DNA of 32,657 bases, from IMG/VR virus record IMGVR_UViG_3300031851_000096, positions 1-32,657 of that record, one strand, 5' to 3'. Each line of letters starts with the position of its first letter. Position 1 is the stretch's first letter. The position numbers were made by a program, and so were the translations under genes. This stretch comes from a virus. The notes beneath the pieces are model-generated. The model was given only the letters and a program-made list of their open reading frames with translations, ran no database searches and was not told where the DNA came from. Positions 25,259 to 31,548 of this stretch are shown one piece after another.

Positions 25259-25468
25259 TTAAAATTGTGTTGGAGCTAATGGCTGAGAAGTTCGTACTGT
25301 ATTTTTATTATTCGTAGAATATTTTTTTAAATACTTATTTTTTGTCTTCATAGCAGCTTTATTTTTATCATTAAAAATACTATCTTTTTTCTTTAATTGT
25401 TTCATAAACTTTTCTTGCTCCTTGCAAGCTTTTAAAGTAGCTCCTGTTTTTCCTTTACATTTACTCAT
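25259..25468 (-). CDS. Small Lys-rich protein
   Basis: 69 aa from ATG 25468; starts MSKCKGKTGATLKACKEQEK. About a third Lys in the first 50 residues, then a neutral tail ending SQPLAPTQF. No recognised domain. It overlaps nothing and is 16 bp from the upstream gene. Probably a nucleic-acid-associated or virion-interior protein by composition only. Confidence 0.62.
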   Translation of the reverse strand: MSKCKGKTGATLKACKEQEKFMKQLKKKDSIFNDKNKAAMKTKNKYLKKYSTNNKNTVRTSQPLAPTQF

Positions 25469-25484
25469 GGCGTTTTTGTTTTTA

Positions 25485-25730
25485 TTATTTTTTGTTTTTT
25501 GTTGTTGTTAATCCTTGAAGAACTTGAAGACCTTGAAGCCCTGCTATTTTAGTATACTTTTCTGACACTTTTTTTCTCTTAGCATCTTTTCTTTTTTTTT
25601 TAGCTGCTGCTCTTTTTTCCTTTCTGTTTGCGATTGCCTCAGAGGTAAGCTTTTTGTTTTGTGATTTCAAATCAGCAATTGCATTAGCAGTGCTTTGCCT
25701 AAAGTTAGATGTTTTTTCTTCGTCAGTCAT
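25485..25730 (-). CDS. Small Lys/Ala-rich helical protein
   Basis: 81 aa from ATG 25730. It is helical and very basic in the middle (ANRKEKRAAAKKKRKDAKRK, about residues 35-54) with a hydrophobic end (AGLQGLQVLQGLTTTKNKK). It is the first gene of the small-gene operon, directly downstream of a well-formed Bacteroidota promoter. No homologous family comes to mind; histone-like or internal virion protein is a guess from charge. Confidence 0.65.
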   Translation of the reverse strand: MTDEEKTSNFRQSTANAIADLKSQNKKLTSEAIANRKEKRAAAKKKRKDAKRKKVSEKYTKIAGLQGLQVLQGLTTTKNKK

Positions 25731-25747
25731 AATTAGTATCTTTACAA

Positions 25748-25775
25748 CAAAGTTACTAAATTAAATTTTATGCAA
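25748..25775 (-). promoter_or_regulatory. Bacteroidota promoter of the small-gene/decoration operon
   Basis: Minus strand: -33 TTG at 25773-25775, 17-bp spacer, -7 TAACTTTG at 25748-25755, both matching consensus; ATG 25730 follows at 17 bp. The -33 element lies inside the first codons of the divergent gene at 25770, so repression or activation there could touch both directions. Confidence 0.72.
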
Positions 25776-26204
25776 TCAGACTACTTAAAATATTGGAGGG
25801 TAGTGCGTCAGTTTATAAAAGCAAAACATAAGCTAACACAAGCAGACCTTGACATCTTACTATTTTTAAAATCAGAACAATACTTTTCAAAAGATAAATT
25901 TAAAGAGTTCGATGAATTAATAAGTTGGAATAAAAACAGATTTGAAAATCTAAGACAGGCAGGTTGGATTGAGGTCTTTAGAAAAAGAATGGGTAAAAGA
26001 AAAGCTCTATATCAACTTTCTACAAAAGGAAAAAGGGTCACCACATCAATATACAAATACCTCAATGGGAAGGAAATTCCTACAAGTAATGATGGCAACC
26101 CTATGTTTCTTAGAAACGTATCATACACCGATAAGGTGTATCGAAATTTTATAACAGAAATGAACGCTTTTACAAGACAACAACGACATCAGATTCAGAA
26201 ATAA
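25770..26204 (+). CDS. Winged-helix-like DNA-binding regulator (putative)
   Basis: 144 aa from ATG 25770. Residues ~20-95 look like a winged helix: LTQADLDILLFLKSEQYFSK (helices), WNKNRFENLRQAGWIEVFRK (recognition helix and turn), then a wing with KRKALYQLSTKGKRVTTSIY. The order and the KxxxYxLSxKGK ending are those of MarR/PadR-like regulators. It is the only rightward gene among the leftward late genes, is divergent from the small-gene operon, and its 3' end overlaps the groES stop region by 35 bp tail to tail. It may control the operons on either side. A similar protein is, as I recall, common in flavobacterial phages. Confidence 0.7.
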   Translation: MQSDYLKYWRVVRQFIKAKHKLTQADLDILLFLKSEQYFSKDKFKEFDELISWNKNRFENLRQAGWIEVFRKRMGKRKALYQLSTKGKRVTTSIYKYLNGKEIPTSNDGNPMFLRNVSYTDKVYRNFITEMNAFTRQQRHQIQK

Positions 26205-26427
26205 CTGTGTGCTGCGTTCCGTTGATTACCATCTTGTAGCCTGCCCTTGAGTCGTAGTATATCTCATCAGCAGTGTTTACCACACCCACATCTGTACCAG
26301 GCATGACAACCACACCCTTCTTATATCTCAAGTCCTTGGTGTCTTCGCTAGTTAAAAGTATTCCTGACTCTGTACTGATCTCTTCTTTGATTTCATCAAT
26401 CACGATATATTTTCCTATTGGCTTCAT
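26170..26427 (-). CDS. groES: Phage co-chaperonin GroES
   Basis: 85 aa from ATG 26427. The GroES plan is complete: N-terminal strand MKPIGKYIVIDEIKEE, mobile loop with ESGILL (20-25; GILL in place of the usual GIVL), KGVVVMPG (37-44), ADEIYYDSRAGYKM (53-66) and the closing SESDVVVVL, the counterpart of SESDILAIVE in E. coli. It is about ten residues shorter than bacterial GroES. It overlaps the end of groEL by ATGA, so it is downstream of groEL, the reverse of the bacterial groES-groEL order. It should cap the phage GroEL during folding. Its 3' end is overlapped by the rightward regulator. Confidence 0.88.
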   Translation of the reverse strand: MKPIGKYIVIDEIKEEISTESGILLTSEDTKDLRYKKGVVVMPGTDVGVVNTADEIYYDSRAGYKMVINGTQHTVISESDVVVVL

Positions 26428-28046
26428 TCGCTTTCGTATGTTCTAGCCATTGTAATAATGGCATTGGTTGATAAAATAGTTACTGCAACAGACACTGCAT
26501 TTTGAAGAGCCGACCTAGTCACCTTGGTAGGGTCAATAACACCCATCTCTATTAGGTCACCATATTCCTTAGTCTTTAAATCATACCCATAATCAAATCC
26601 ACTAAGGTAGTGGTCTTTGAGAATATCATCAGGTTCTAGACCTGCGTTTATAAGTATCTGTCTCCATGGAGCTTGCAGGGCATTGTACATAATATCTCTC
26701 GCTACCATAAGCTCCTTGGTTTCCTTTTTTTCATTTCTCTTGAAGTGAAAGGGTGCACATATTTTTGCTAGTGCCATTCCTGCTCCTGGAAGTATACCTT
26801 CCTCTAAAGCTGAACGTACTGCACACACTGCATCGTCTACCCTGTCATACAACTCCTTCTGCTCAAGGTCTGTGTTACCTCCTACATGGATAACCCCTAT
26901 CCCTCCTGTTAAGGAGGCGATTCGCTGAAGAATAAAATCCTTGTCATGCTTTGCCTTAGTTACCTTGTGTGCATCCCACAACTCAGCTACCCTTTGGTCC
27001 ACATCCTTGTTTTCCTCAGCCTCACTTAAAATTACAGAAGAGTCTCTCCCAACTATCACCCTGGAAGCAAACCCTAAGTCTGTAAATTCAATGAGGCTTA
27101 AATCGTCACCTGTCTTCTCCGAAAAATATGTAGCTCCTACCGACAACGCAATGTCCTGCATCAGCTCATGCTGACGATATCCAAAGTTTGGTGGTGGAAC
27201 TGTACATAGGTGTAACCCCCTCTTCTGAACATTGGCAGCCAAAGTGGCTATCACATTCGTAGTACATGGCGATATAATTAATAATTTTTTCTTATCTTGT
27301 ATGATTGGTTTCAACACATTCTCTATCTGAAGTATGTTACTGATCTCTGCATCACATACTAGTATATGCACATCATCCAATATACACTCGTCTTTCTTTT
27401 GGTGGTTGATAAACATCGGTGACGAATATCCCTTATCTATCTTAATACCTTTAGTGGTTTCATAAAAAGTCTCTGGTGTCGGTGAGTTCTCAACAGTGAC
27501 TATGCCGTTCTTGCCAACATCGTTGTAACAGTCAGAGATTATCTTCCCTATAACCTTGTCGTTATTGGCTGATATAGTTGCTACATCAACTAACCTCTTC
27601 TTTGTTACCTTCTTACTTTCTTTCTTTAAAGACTTAACCAACCCTTCGGTCTCACTTGCTAGATGTCTTAGAACTTCTGTCTTGTTTACATCACCAGTAA
27701 TCTTTTGCAATCCCTGTTTAACTAACGCCTCTGTCAACACTATAGCAGTAGTAGTCCCATCACCTGCTGAGGTAGCAGTTCTAGCTGATGCTTCTTTCAT
27801 CATCTTTACGGCAAGATTACCCACAGGGTCTGCCATGTCATAACTCTTAGCAACAGTTACACCATCCTTGGTGACTGTCATTCCATGAGTGTGATGAGGT
27901 GATTCAATTATTACTGTTTGACCCATAGGTCCTAGTGTGCTCTTAACTGCACTTGATATCATAGAGATACCTTGAAGAAGTTTCTTTTGTGAGTCTACAC
28001 CTATCGTAAGTTCTTTAGGTGAATACCCTCCCATTGGATTATTCAT
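26424..28046 (-). CDS. groEL: Phage chaperonin GroEL (Hsp60)
   Basis: 540 aa from ATG 28046 (MNNPMGGYSPKE). A frame-open ATG 22 codons upstream (28112) is rejected because the promoter -7 element (28073-28080) lies inside that extension. ATPase residues are intact: TLGPMGQ (38-44), TKDGVTVA (59-66), GDGTTT (95-100), VDDA with the D398 equivalent at 405, and GAG at 421-423 in place of GGG. YGYDLKTKEYGDLIEMGVIDPTK close to residue 485-507 matches the C-terminal equatorial domain. The apical domain (about 185-375) is diverged: PPPNFGYR for the usual APGFGDRR. The GGM tail is absent; the protein ends TYESE. Expected role: folding of phage proteins such as capsid. Local base composition looks less AT-rich than in the virion genes. 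Confidence 0.93.
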   Translation of the reverse strand: MNNPMGGYSPKELTIGVDSQKKLLQGISMISSAVKSTLGPMGQTVIIESPHHTHGMTVTKDGVTVAKSYDMADPVGNLAVKMMKEASARTATSAGDGTTTAIVLTEALVKQGLQKITGDVNKTEVLRHLASETEGLVKSLKKESKKVTKKRLVDVATISANNDKVIGKIISDCYNDVGKNGIVTVENSPTPETFYETTKGIKIDKGYSSPMFINHQKKDECILDDVHILVCDAEISNILQIENVLKPIIQDKKKLLIISPCTTNVIATLAANVQKRGLHLCTVPPPNFGYRQHELMQDIALSVGATYFSEKTGDDLSLIEFTDLGFASRVIVGRDSSVILSEAEENKDVDQRVAELWDAHKVTKAKHDKDFILQRIASLTGGIGVIHVGGNTDLEQKELYDRVDDAVCAVRSALEEGILPGAGMALAKICAPFHFKRNEKKETKELMVARDIMYNALQAPWRQILINAGLEPDDILKDHYLSGFDYGYDLKTKEYGDLIEMGVIDPTKVTRSALQNAVSVAVTILSTNAIITMARTYESE

Positions 28047-28072
28047 TTGATTTGATTTAAATGTTATACATA

Positions 28073-28102
28073 CAAAGATACAATAATTATTCCATATCCA
28101 AA
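28073..28102 (-). promoter_or_regulatory. groEL-groES promoter
   Basis: Minus strand: -33 TTTG at 28099-28102, 18-bp spacer, -7 TATCTTTG at 28073-28080. Both boxes and spacing match the Bacteroidota consensus, 26 bp upstream of ATG 28046. Two GTGAC sites sit immediately upstream, so regulation by a site-binding protein is plausible. Confidence 0.8.
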
Positions 28103-28310
28103 CCTGTGACAAGGTGACAAACTTTTTTCCCTATATATATATATATTTTTTCCTCCTTTTATAAATACTACTCCCTATACGACCCTTTTAAATTGTCACA
28201 AACTGTCACCATCCTAATTATCAAATAGTTAAGTATTTAAATTCGTCACAAAACTGTCATTTATTTGTCACAATATTATAATAAACTATACTAGTCTGTC
28301 ACAATAAAAC

Positions 28311-28341
28311 AAAAAAAGAGGCAACTATAAAGTCACCCCTC
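28311..28341 (-). terminator. Possible intrinsic terminator after the 63-aa gene
   Basis: Minus-strand GAGG (28338-28341) pairs with CCTC (28318-28321) with a further weak inner stem TGAC/GTTG, followed by a run of T (28311-28317). Stem is imperfect, so moderate. It would separate the small gene from groEL. Confidence 0.5.
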
Positions 28342-28359
28342 AAAATCAAACAGTAAATT

Positions 28360-28551
28360 TTACTTTAAAAATTTTGTAATTGCTTGTTTCATTTCTTTTC
28401 TGTCATCAGCAAGTTCAATACCCAATGCAATATCTTGAGTTATGCTTCTTTGCTTGTTAGCCTTTCTTAACATAGCAGCTTGTGATATACCAGAAATACC
28501 TACAGGGCGATCATTAATTAATCTCCCATCTTTCATTGTTAATCCATCCAT
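28360..28551 (-). CDS. Small protein of unknown function, 63 aa
   Basis: The chosen start is ATG 28551 (MDGLTMKDGRLINDRPVGIS). The frame is open to a TTG at 28584 (74 aa), but that TTG lies inside the TACCTTTG promoter element, which argues for the ATG. The protein is helical in its C-terminal two thirds (SQAAMLRKANKQRSITQDIA, DRKEMKQAITKFLK) and has no recognised domain. It is a single leftward gene between the groEL control region and the orientation switch, a usual place for a small phage regulator; that role is only contextual. Confidence 0.6.
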   Translation of the reverse strand: MDGLTMKDGRLINDRPVGISGISQAAMLRKANKQRSITQDIALGIELADDRKEMKQAITKFLK

Positions 28552-28581
28552 GGTTCTTAATTTTAAATTATACGTATATCC

Positions 28582-28589
28582 CAAAGGTA
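28582..28589 (-). promoter_or_regulatory. -7 promoter element of the 63-aa gene
   Basis: Minus strand TACCTTTG, perfect TAnnTTTG, 31 bp upstream of ATG 28551. No TTG at -33 spacing. It decides the start codon choice for the gene. Confidence 0.55.
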
Positions 28590-29123
28590 CAAAATTTTAT
28601 TAGATAGGTGTAGTGTTTGGGTTATATGATATGATGAAGACGCACCCCCCCAGAGAAAACCGATTTTTTTTGCTCGCCATTTCACGTTTTTATTTCGTTG
28701 TTTCTGATTTTTTTAGCTTTTTGTTTAGGTGGATCAATCCCTTGCCACCACTACGATTGTCGTAGGTTTTGCCCTTGCACCAATCTACGTGGAACTCCCA
28801 ATGTAATGAAGGGGAACTACCTTCACATCCATAGGAACAGATACAAAAGAGAACTAAAGAACTTTAAACTCTTAAAGTATTAAGATGCTTAGAGGCATCT
28901 CATAACCTCTCCCCTATCTAAATTTTGCGTAAACATTTCGATGTAGGTAGCATCTCGCAATCCCTTTGTTAGTCTATGTTCAGACAAGTCAAAAACAAAA
29001 GACAATCACTCGTATGAAAATAACACAGATATTAGACGGATATTAGACGAAAATTCACTATATTGTCGTGGGAATAGTCCCATAACACAAGTAAAAACAT
29101 AAATACTTGAAAATCACAGAATT
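28590..29123. other. 534-bp region without a convincing gene at the orientation switch; possible origin/early control region
   Basis: Genes diverge from here. Contents: a run of seven C (28645-28651) followed by T8; a perfect hairpin CTACGA-TTG-TCGTAG (28751-28765) followed by GTTTTG; a hairpin TGAAGG/CCTTCA (28807-28825); a hairpin AGATGC/GCATCT (28883-28900); an 11-bp tandem repeat GATATTAGACG (28028+1000 scale: 29028-29038 and 29039-29049); and a hairpin TGGGA-ATAG-TCCCA (29069-29082). A TTG-started 61-codon frame (28698-28883) lacks an early ATG and overlaps two of these hairpins. No rightward TAnnTTTG was found, so the early promoter may be of another type. Confidence 0.55.
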
Positions 29124-29405
29124 ATGAAGAAAACCAAGATTAAAAACCTAGAGCAGATGATATCATATTGCCAAAAGCATATGCGATTTGTATCTACAAC
29201 AGAAGATTTCAACGGAAACGAAGGAGGCATATGGTTATGTGCTGATGACAATGATGCCTATGGTGGAAAAGAAATTTACAACTACTATGCAGAGAGCCAA
29301 TCCTATGAACTAGGAATACTAAAGAAGTGGGAAGAACGCATCAATTCTTACGGATGGTTTAGTGAGTGGTACGATTGTGGAACAATGATGCTTTATAAAA
29401 TTTAA
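29124..29405 (+). CDS. Early-region protein of unknown function, 93 aa
   Basis: 93 aa from ATG 29124. Mixed helix/strand with a helical basic start (KKTKIKNLEQMISYCQKHMR), a Tyr-rich middle (GGKEIYNYYAESQSYELGI) and an aromatic end (YGWFSEWYDCGTMMLYKI). I have seen SEW-D-GT endings in uncharacterised phage proteins but know no function. It is the first rightward gene after the 534-bp control region. The leader ACAGAATT before ATG resembles, but lacks part of, the operon's common leader. Confidence 0.68.
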   Translation: MKKTKIKNLEQMISYCQKHMRFVSTTEDFNGNEGGIWLCADDNDAYGGKEIYNYYAESQSYELGILKKWEERINSYGWFSEWYDCGTMMLYKI

Positions 29406-29410
29406 GAACT

Positions 29411-29584
29411 ATGAACAGAATACTCAAACACATTGTATTGCCGAGTGGATTACACGCATTACAGACAAGGCAAGATGGTAGTGATATCATCAGAACAGAA
29501 ATCTTCACCGAAGAAGAATACCAACACTTTACGTGGTGGAACAGAACTAAATTTAAACTTAACCTTTTAACCTTAAACAATTAG
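29411..29584 (+). CDS. 57-aa protein of unknown function
   Basis: ATG at 29411 (5 bp after the previous stop) to TAG at 29582-29584. It starts MNRILKHIVLPSGLHALQTR and has IIRTEIFTEEEYQHFTWWNR in the middle. It ends FKLNLLTLNN, and its last codons and TAG are part of the ACAATTAGAA leader of the next gene. The EIFTEEEYxxFxxW phrase reads as a small ordered domain, so I take it as real. No family is recognised. Confidence 0.68.
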   Translation: MNRILKHIVLPSGLHALQTRQDGSDIIRTEIFTEEEYQHFTWWNRTKFKLNLLTLNN

Positions 29585-29588
29585 AATT

Positions 29589-30161
29589 ATGAAGACAATT
29601 AAACAATCAGTATTTAGAGAATTATCGAACAGATTTGGTGACAATGAGTTCACTAGAAAAGACATCCAAAAAGCCGTATGGAATGCTCAAGGATTTAAGG
29701 CAGATGAGTTCACCTACAGACAAGGTTATTACGGCATCAACATCAAGAATTGGAATGACTATGAACGTCTAATCGAGAGGCAGTCAAGAGGTCACTACAA
29801 GCTAACTGAAGTCGGCAATGAGTTCGCTACTTGCAGTTACGAAGAAGGAGTTGCTTTGATACGTGAGAACAACAAGAACGTTCTTGACAGACGCAAGGCT
29901 AAAAGAGAGGCTAATAGAAAGGCTCTACCACCTCATATCCTTCACGCAGACAAGTTCCAACACTTGAGTGGACTGACCATCACTAGAGTCCGTTATATGA
30001 CTCCAAAAGAGGTGGAGCATTTAGGATGGTACAAGAGTTCCATAGTCCTTGAGATGAGTGATGGAAGTTTATTGTTTCCACAGATGGATGACGAAGGAAA
30101 TGATGGTGGAGCAATGGCACATATTTCTGAACTAGGGATGGCTACAATCTACACGATTTAG
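29589..30161 (+). CDS. Early protein with N-terminal HTH-like region and C-terminal phage domain
   Basis: 190 aa from ATG 29589. Residues 1-80 look like a winged-helix start: FRELSNRFGDNEFTRKDIQK, then YGINIKNWNDYERLIERQSR, GHYKLTEVGNEFA. Residues 88-110 are a basic helix (NVLDRRKAKREANRKALP). The C-terminal part (LTITRVRYMTPKEVEHLGWY, then IVLEMSDGSLLFPQMDDEGN) is a small domain I know from uncharacterised viral proteins (MT.EE....GW...P.V....G..L.P..D.EGN..G). It may be a DNA-binding early regulator. The leader has the full ACAATTAGAA motif. Confidence 0.68.
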   Translation: MKTIKQSVFRELSNRFGDNEFTRKDIQKAVWNAQGFKADEFTYRQGYYGINIKNWNDYERLIERQSRGHYKLTEVGNEFATCSYEEGVALIRENNKNVLDRRKAKREANRKALPPHILHADKFQHLSGLTITRVRYMTPKEVEHLGWYKSSIVLEMSDGSLLFPQMDDEGNDGGAMAHISELGMATIYTI

Positions 30162-30165
30162 TCCT

Positions 30166-30260
30166 CCAAAACACCAATTTCCAGTATTCGCCTCACTATG
30201 AAAATAGTGGGGTTTTGGTGGTGAAAGCAATGAAGTTTTCACTTTAAAACAATTAGAAAA
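30166..30260 (+). ncRNA. Structured intergenic RNA element A
   Basis: Hairpin one: CCTCACTAT-GAAA-ATAGTGGGG (30191-30212, 9 bp with one G-U, GAAA tetraloop), then TTTTGGTG; hairpin two: GTGAAA/TTTCAC (30221-30226 with 30237-30242); then TTTAAAACAATTAGAA (30243-30258) and ATG at 30261. CCAAAA (30166-30171) can pair with TTTTGG (30213-30218). The same architecture occurs in element B at 31478-31548 with different stem sequences. It may be a terminator, attenuator or processing site; T4 after hairpin one is short for a terminator. Confidence 0.6.
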
Positions 30261-30488
30261 ATGAGTAAAAATTTAAACAACGACCAAAGGATCAAACGAG
30301 GTCACAAAGACGTAAAAGGACTTGGAACATTAGCATCAACTATCCTAGTAATTGAGTTGCAACAACTCATCGAGCAGAGGGTAAAGGAGGTGCAAAAAAT
30401 CAAGAGTGGAACACGAGTAAATCCATTCGTATCAAACCAAGCCGTAGTGCAAGTATTAGAAACATTTATTAACCCAATTAACTATTAG
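30261..30488 (+). CDS. Small helical early protein
   Basis: 75 aa from ATG 30261, directly after structured element A and a full leader motif. It starts MSKNLNNDQRIKRGHKDVKG and has a central helix (ASTILVIELQQLIEQRVKEV), and ends NPINY, with its TAG forming part of the next leader (ACTATTAGAA). No recognised domain; a small helical regulator or a subunit of a larger assembly is possible. Confidence 0.65.
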   Translation: MSKNLNNDQRIKRGHKDVKGLGTLASTILVIELQQLIEQRVKEVQKIKSGTRVNPFVSNQAVVQVLETFINPINY

Positions 30489-30493
30489 AAATT

Positions 30494-30883
30494 ATGACTA
30501 CAGAACAAATTTTAGAACAACTACACGACAACACGATTTACGCAATCCAAGTCGAACTGCTTGAGATTCTTCAAGCCAATGACCTTGCAAATAATTTCAA
30601 GGACGAAACCGACTACGAGTTCATGAATATGCTACTAAAAAAGTTCCTCAACAAGACTTACTATCAGAAGGCTTACTATCTCTTTGGAGATGGTGCAGTT
30701 CGGATATTTGAAGATGAAGGATTAGATGCCTTAATTGAGGAATACGAGAACAACGAAGTCGGATACCTTACTTACTGCTATGACCAAAGCAAAGACACTC
30801 CCACAGACCTCTTATATGAGGCTCAAGGGATGAACGACTTTGCCGTAATAACTGAAGAAGAATATAATAAATTAAACCAATAG
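30494..30883 (+). CDS. Acidic early protein of unknown function
   Basis: 129 aa from ATG 30494. I count 27 Asp/Glu against 8 Lys/Arg, net about -19. It is helical (LEQLHDNTIYAIQVELLEIL, then EDEGLDALIEEYENNEVGYL). Small acidic early proteins in phages often mimic DNA or bind host enzymes (for example Ocr or ArdA), but I see no sequence motif of those families, so this is only a possibility. Its TAG is part of the next leader. Confidence 0.65.
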   Translation: MTTEQILEQLHDNTIYAIQVELLEILQANDLANNFKDETDYEFMNMLLKKFLNKTYYQKAYYLFGDGAVRIFEDEGLDALIEEYENNEVGYLTYCYDQSKDTPTDLLYEAQGMNDFAVITEEEYNKLNQ

Positions 30884-30888
30884 AAATT

Positions 30889-31197
30889 ATGACTACAAAA
30901 ATCAAATTAAGAAGTGGATTTCCAAAGGGATATCTACCACAAGGAATCACCTACAAGAACTACACAATGCTTGTAGCAATCGCTAACTATTCTGACAACG
31001 GCTCTTGTTGTGGAACGGCTCACACTCTCATCGAGGAGATTGCATCCATAGAACGCAAGAATCAACTTGTAGATGGATTAGGAGGCTTTATGACTGCAAT
31101 TTGCAGAGGCACGTTTACAGAGGCTTGGAAAAGAGCAGACCACTCTAATCGCAAAGCACTAATCGAGGGACTAACCAATAACGAGATAGAACTATGA
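30889..31197 (+). CDS. Early protein of unknown function, 102 aa
   Basis: 102 aa from ATG 30889. It starts MTTKIKLRSGFPKGYLPQGI, has a Cys pair (GSCCGTAHTLIEEIAS, about residues 42-57) and a C-terminal helix (SNRKALIEGLTNNEIEL). Not recognised. It overlaps the next gene by ATGA (31194-31197), so the two are coupled. Confidence 0.65.
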   Translation: MTTKIKLRSGFPKGYLPQGITYKNYTMLVAIANYSDNGSCCGTAHTLIEEIASIERKNQLVDGLGGFMTAICRGTFTEAWKRADHSNRKALIEGLTNNEIEL

Positions 31198-31451
31198 TAC
31201 AGACATATAGAGATTTTGTAGAGGCTGACACACGAGCAGAGGGTCTTACGATACCATTTCGTGATGTTTATGCGATACTTGAAACCAAGTGGAGTGACGT
31301 AGAAGAACATTGCTTTAGACTACGAAGTAATCCACACAAAAGGAGGAGTTACAACGATAGACTCAGCTACACCCTTAACTTACTATCAAAACATAAGTGG
31401 CTCTTGTACCTAGATAAGTATGGTAACATTTATAGTGGAGTAGTAATGTAG
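31194..31451 (+). CDS. Early protein of unknown function, 85 aa
   Basis: 85 aa from ATG 31194, coupled to the previous gene by ATGA and lacking the common leader for that reason. Helical and basic in the middle (LRSNPHKRRSYNDRLSYTLN), with an aromatic end (LLYLDKYGNIYSGVVM). It has the look of a small winged or beta-hairpin domain at the end, but I recognise no family. It ends just before structured element B. Confidence 0.62.
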   Translation: MIQTYRDFVEADTRAEGLTIPFRDVYAILETKWSDVEEHCFRLRSNPHKRRSYNDRLSYTLNLLSKHKWLLYLDKYGNIYSGVVM

Positions 31452-31477
31452 AGGAACAACCTCAACCTCATCAAATG

Positions 31478-31548
31478 CCTTGCACAGAAATGTGCGAGGT
31501 TTTGGTGGTACAAGGCGATATTGCCTTGCATTTAAAACAATTAGAACG
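31478..31548 (+). ncRNA. Structured intergenic RNA element B
   Basis: Hairpin one: CCTTGCACA-GAAA-TGTGCGAGG (31478-31499, 9 bp with one T-G wobble, GAAA loop), then TTTTGGTGGTA; hairpin two: CAAGGC-GATATT-GCCTTG (31511-31528); then TTTAAAACAATTAGAA (31531-31546) and ATG 31549. It has the same order and similar lengths as element A. AACCTC copies upstream (31458-31468) can pair with GAGGTT (31496-31501) as an alternative to hairpin one, so a switch is conceivable. Confidence 0.6.

Larger units (their letters stand above)
28047..28359. promoter_or_regulatory. Noncoding control region upstream of groEL with eight GTCAC-type sites
   Basis: No gene here. It holds the groEL promoter, an (AT)n tract (about 28131-28145) and eight sites with core GTCAC or GTGAC: 28106-28110 and 28114-28118 (reading GTGAC), then 28195-28199, 28205-28209, 28245-28249, 28256-28260 (GTCAT), 28267-28271 and 28298-28302 (GTCAC). 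Most are followed by AA. Three pairs are 8-11 bp apart, close to one helical turn. The first pair lies 4 bp upstream of the groEL -33 element. It may be an operator array or origin iterons. Confidence 0.65.

Noticed and set aside
28047-28112. 22-residue N-terminal extension of groEL from ATG 28112
   Set aside because: The extension (MSQVWIWNNYCIFVCI...) does not resemble GroEL and the promoter -7 box TATCTTTG lies inside it, so transcripts would not include that ATG.
28131-28145. (AT)n tract as a functional element
   Set aside because: Simple AT repeats are expected in such AT-rich intergenic DNA; it is noted only as part of the control region.
28698-28883. Rightward 61-codon frame in the control region
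   Set aside because: It begins with TTG, has no ATG before residue 37, lacks the operon's leader motif and overlaps two hairpins. The short end from ATG (25 codons) could be a leader peptide, but there is no support.
29359-29580. Leftward 73-codon frame
   Set aside because: It is antisense to the 57-aa gene at 29411-29584, which has the operon's spacing and ends in the common leader.
30191-30216. Element A hairpin as a plain rho-independent terminator
   Set aside because: The T run is only four bases and is interrupted by GG, while the same layout with a changed stem recurs at element B including the second hairpin and leader; termination remains possible but does not explain the full conservation.
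31480-31548. N-terminal extension of the 58-aa early protein from TTG 31480
   Set aside because: It would translate through both hairpins of element B and bypass the leader motif directly before ATG 31549.
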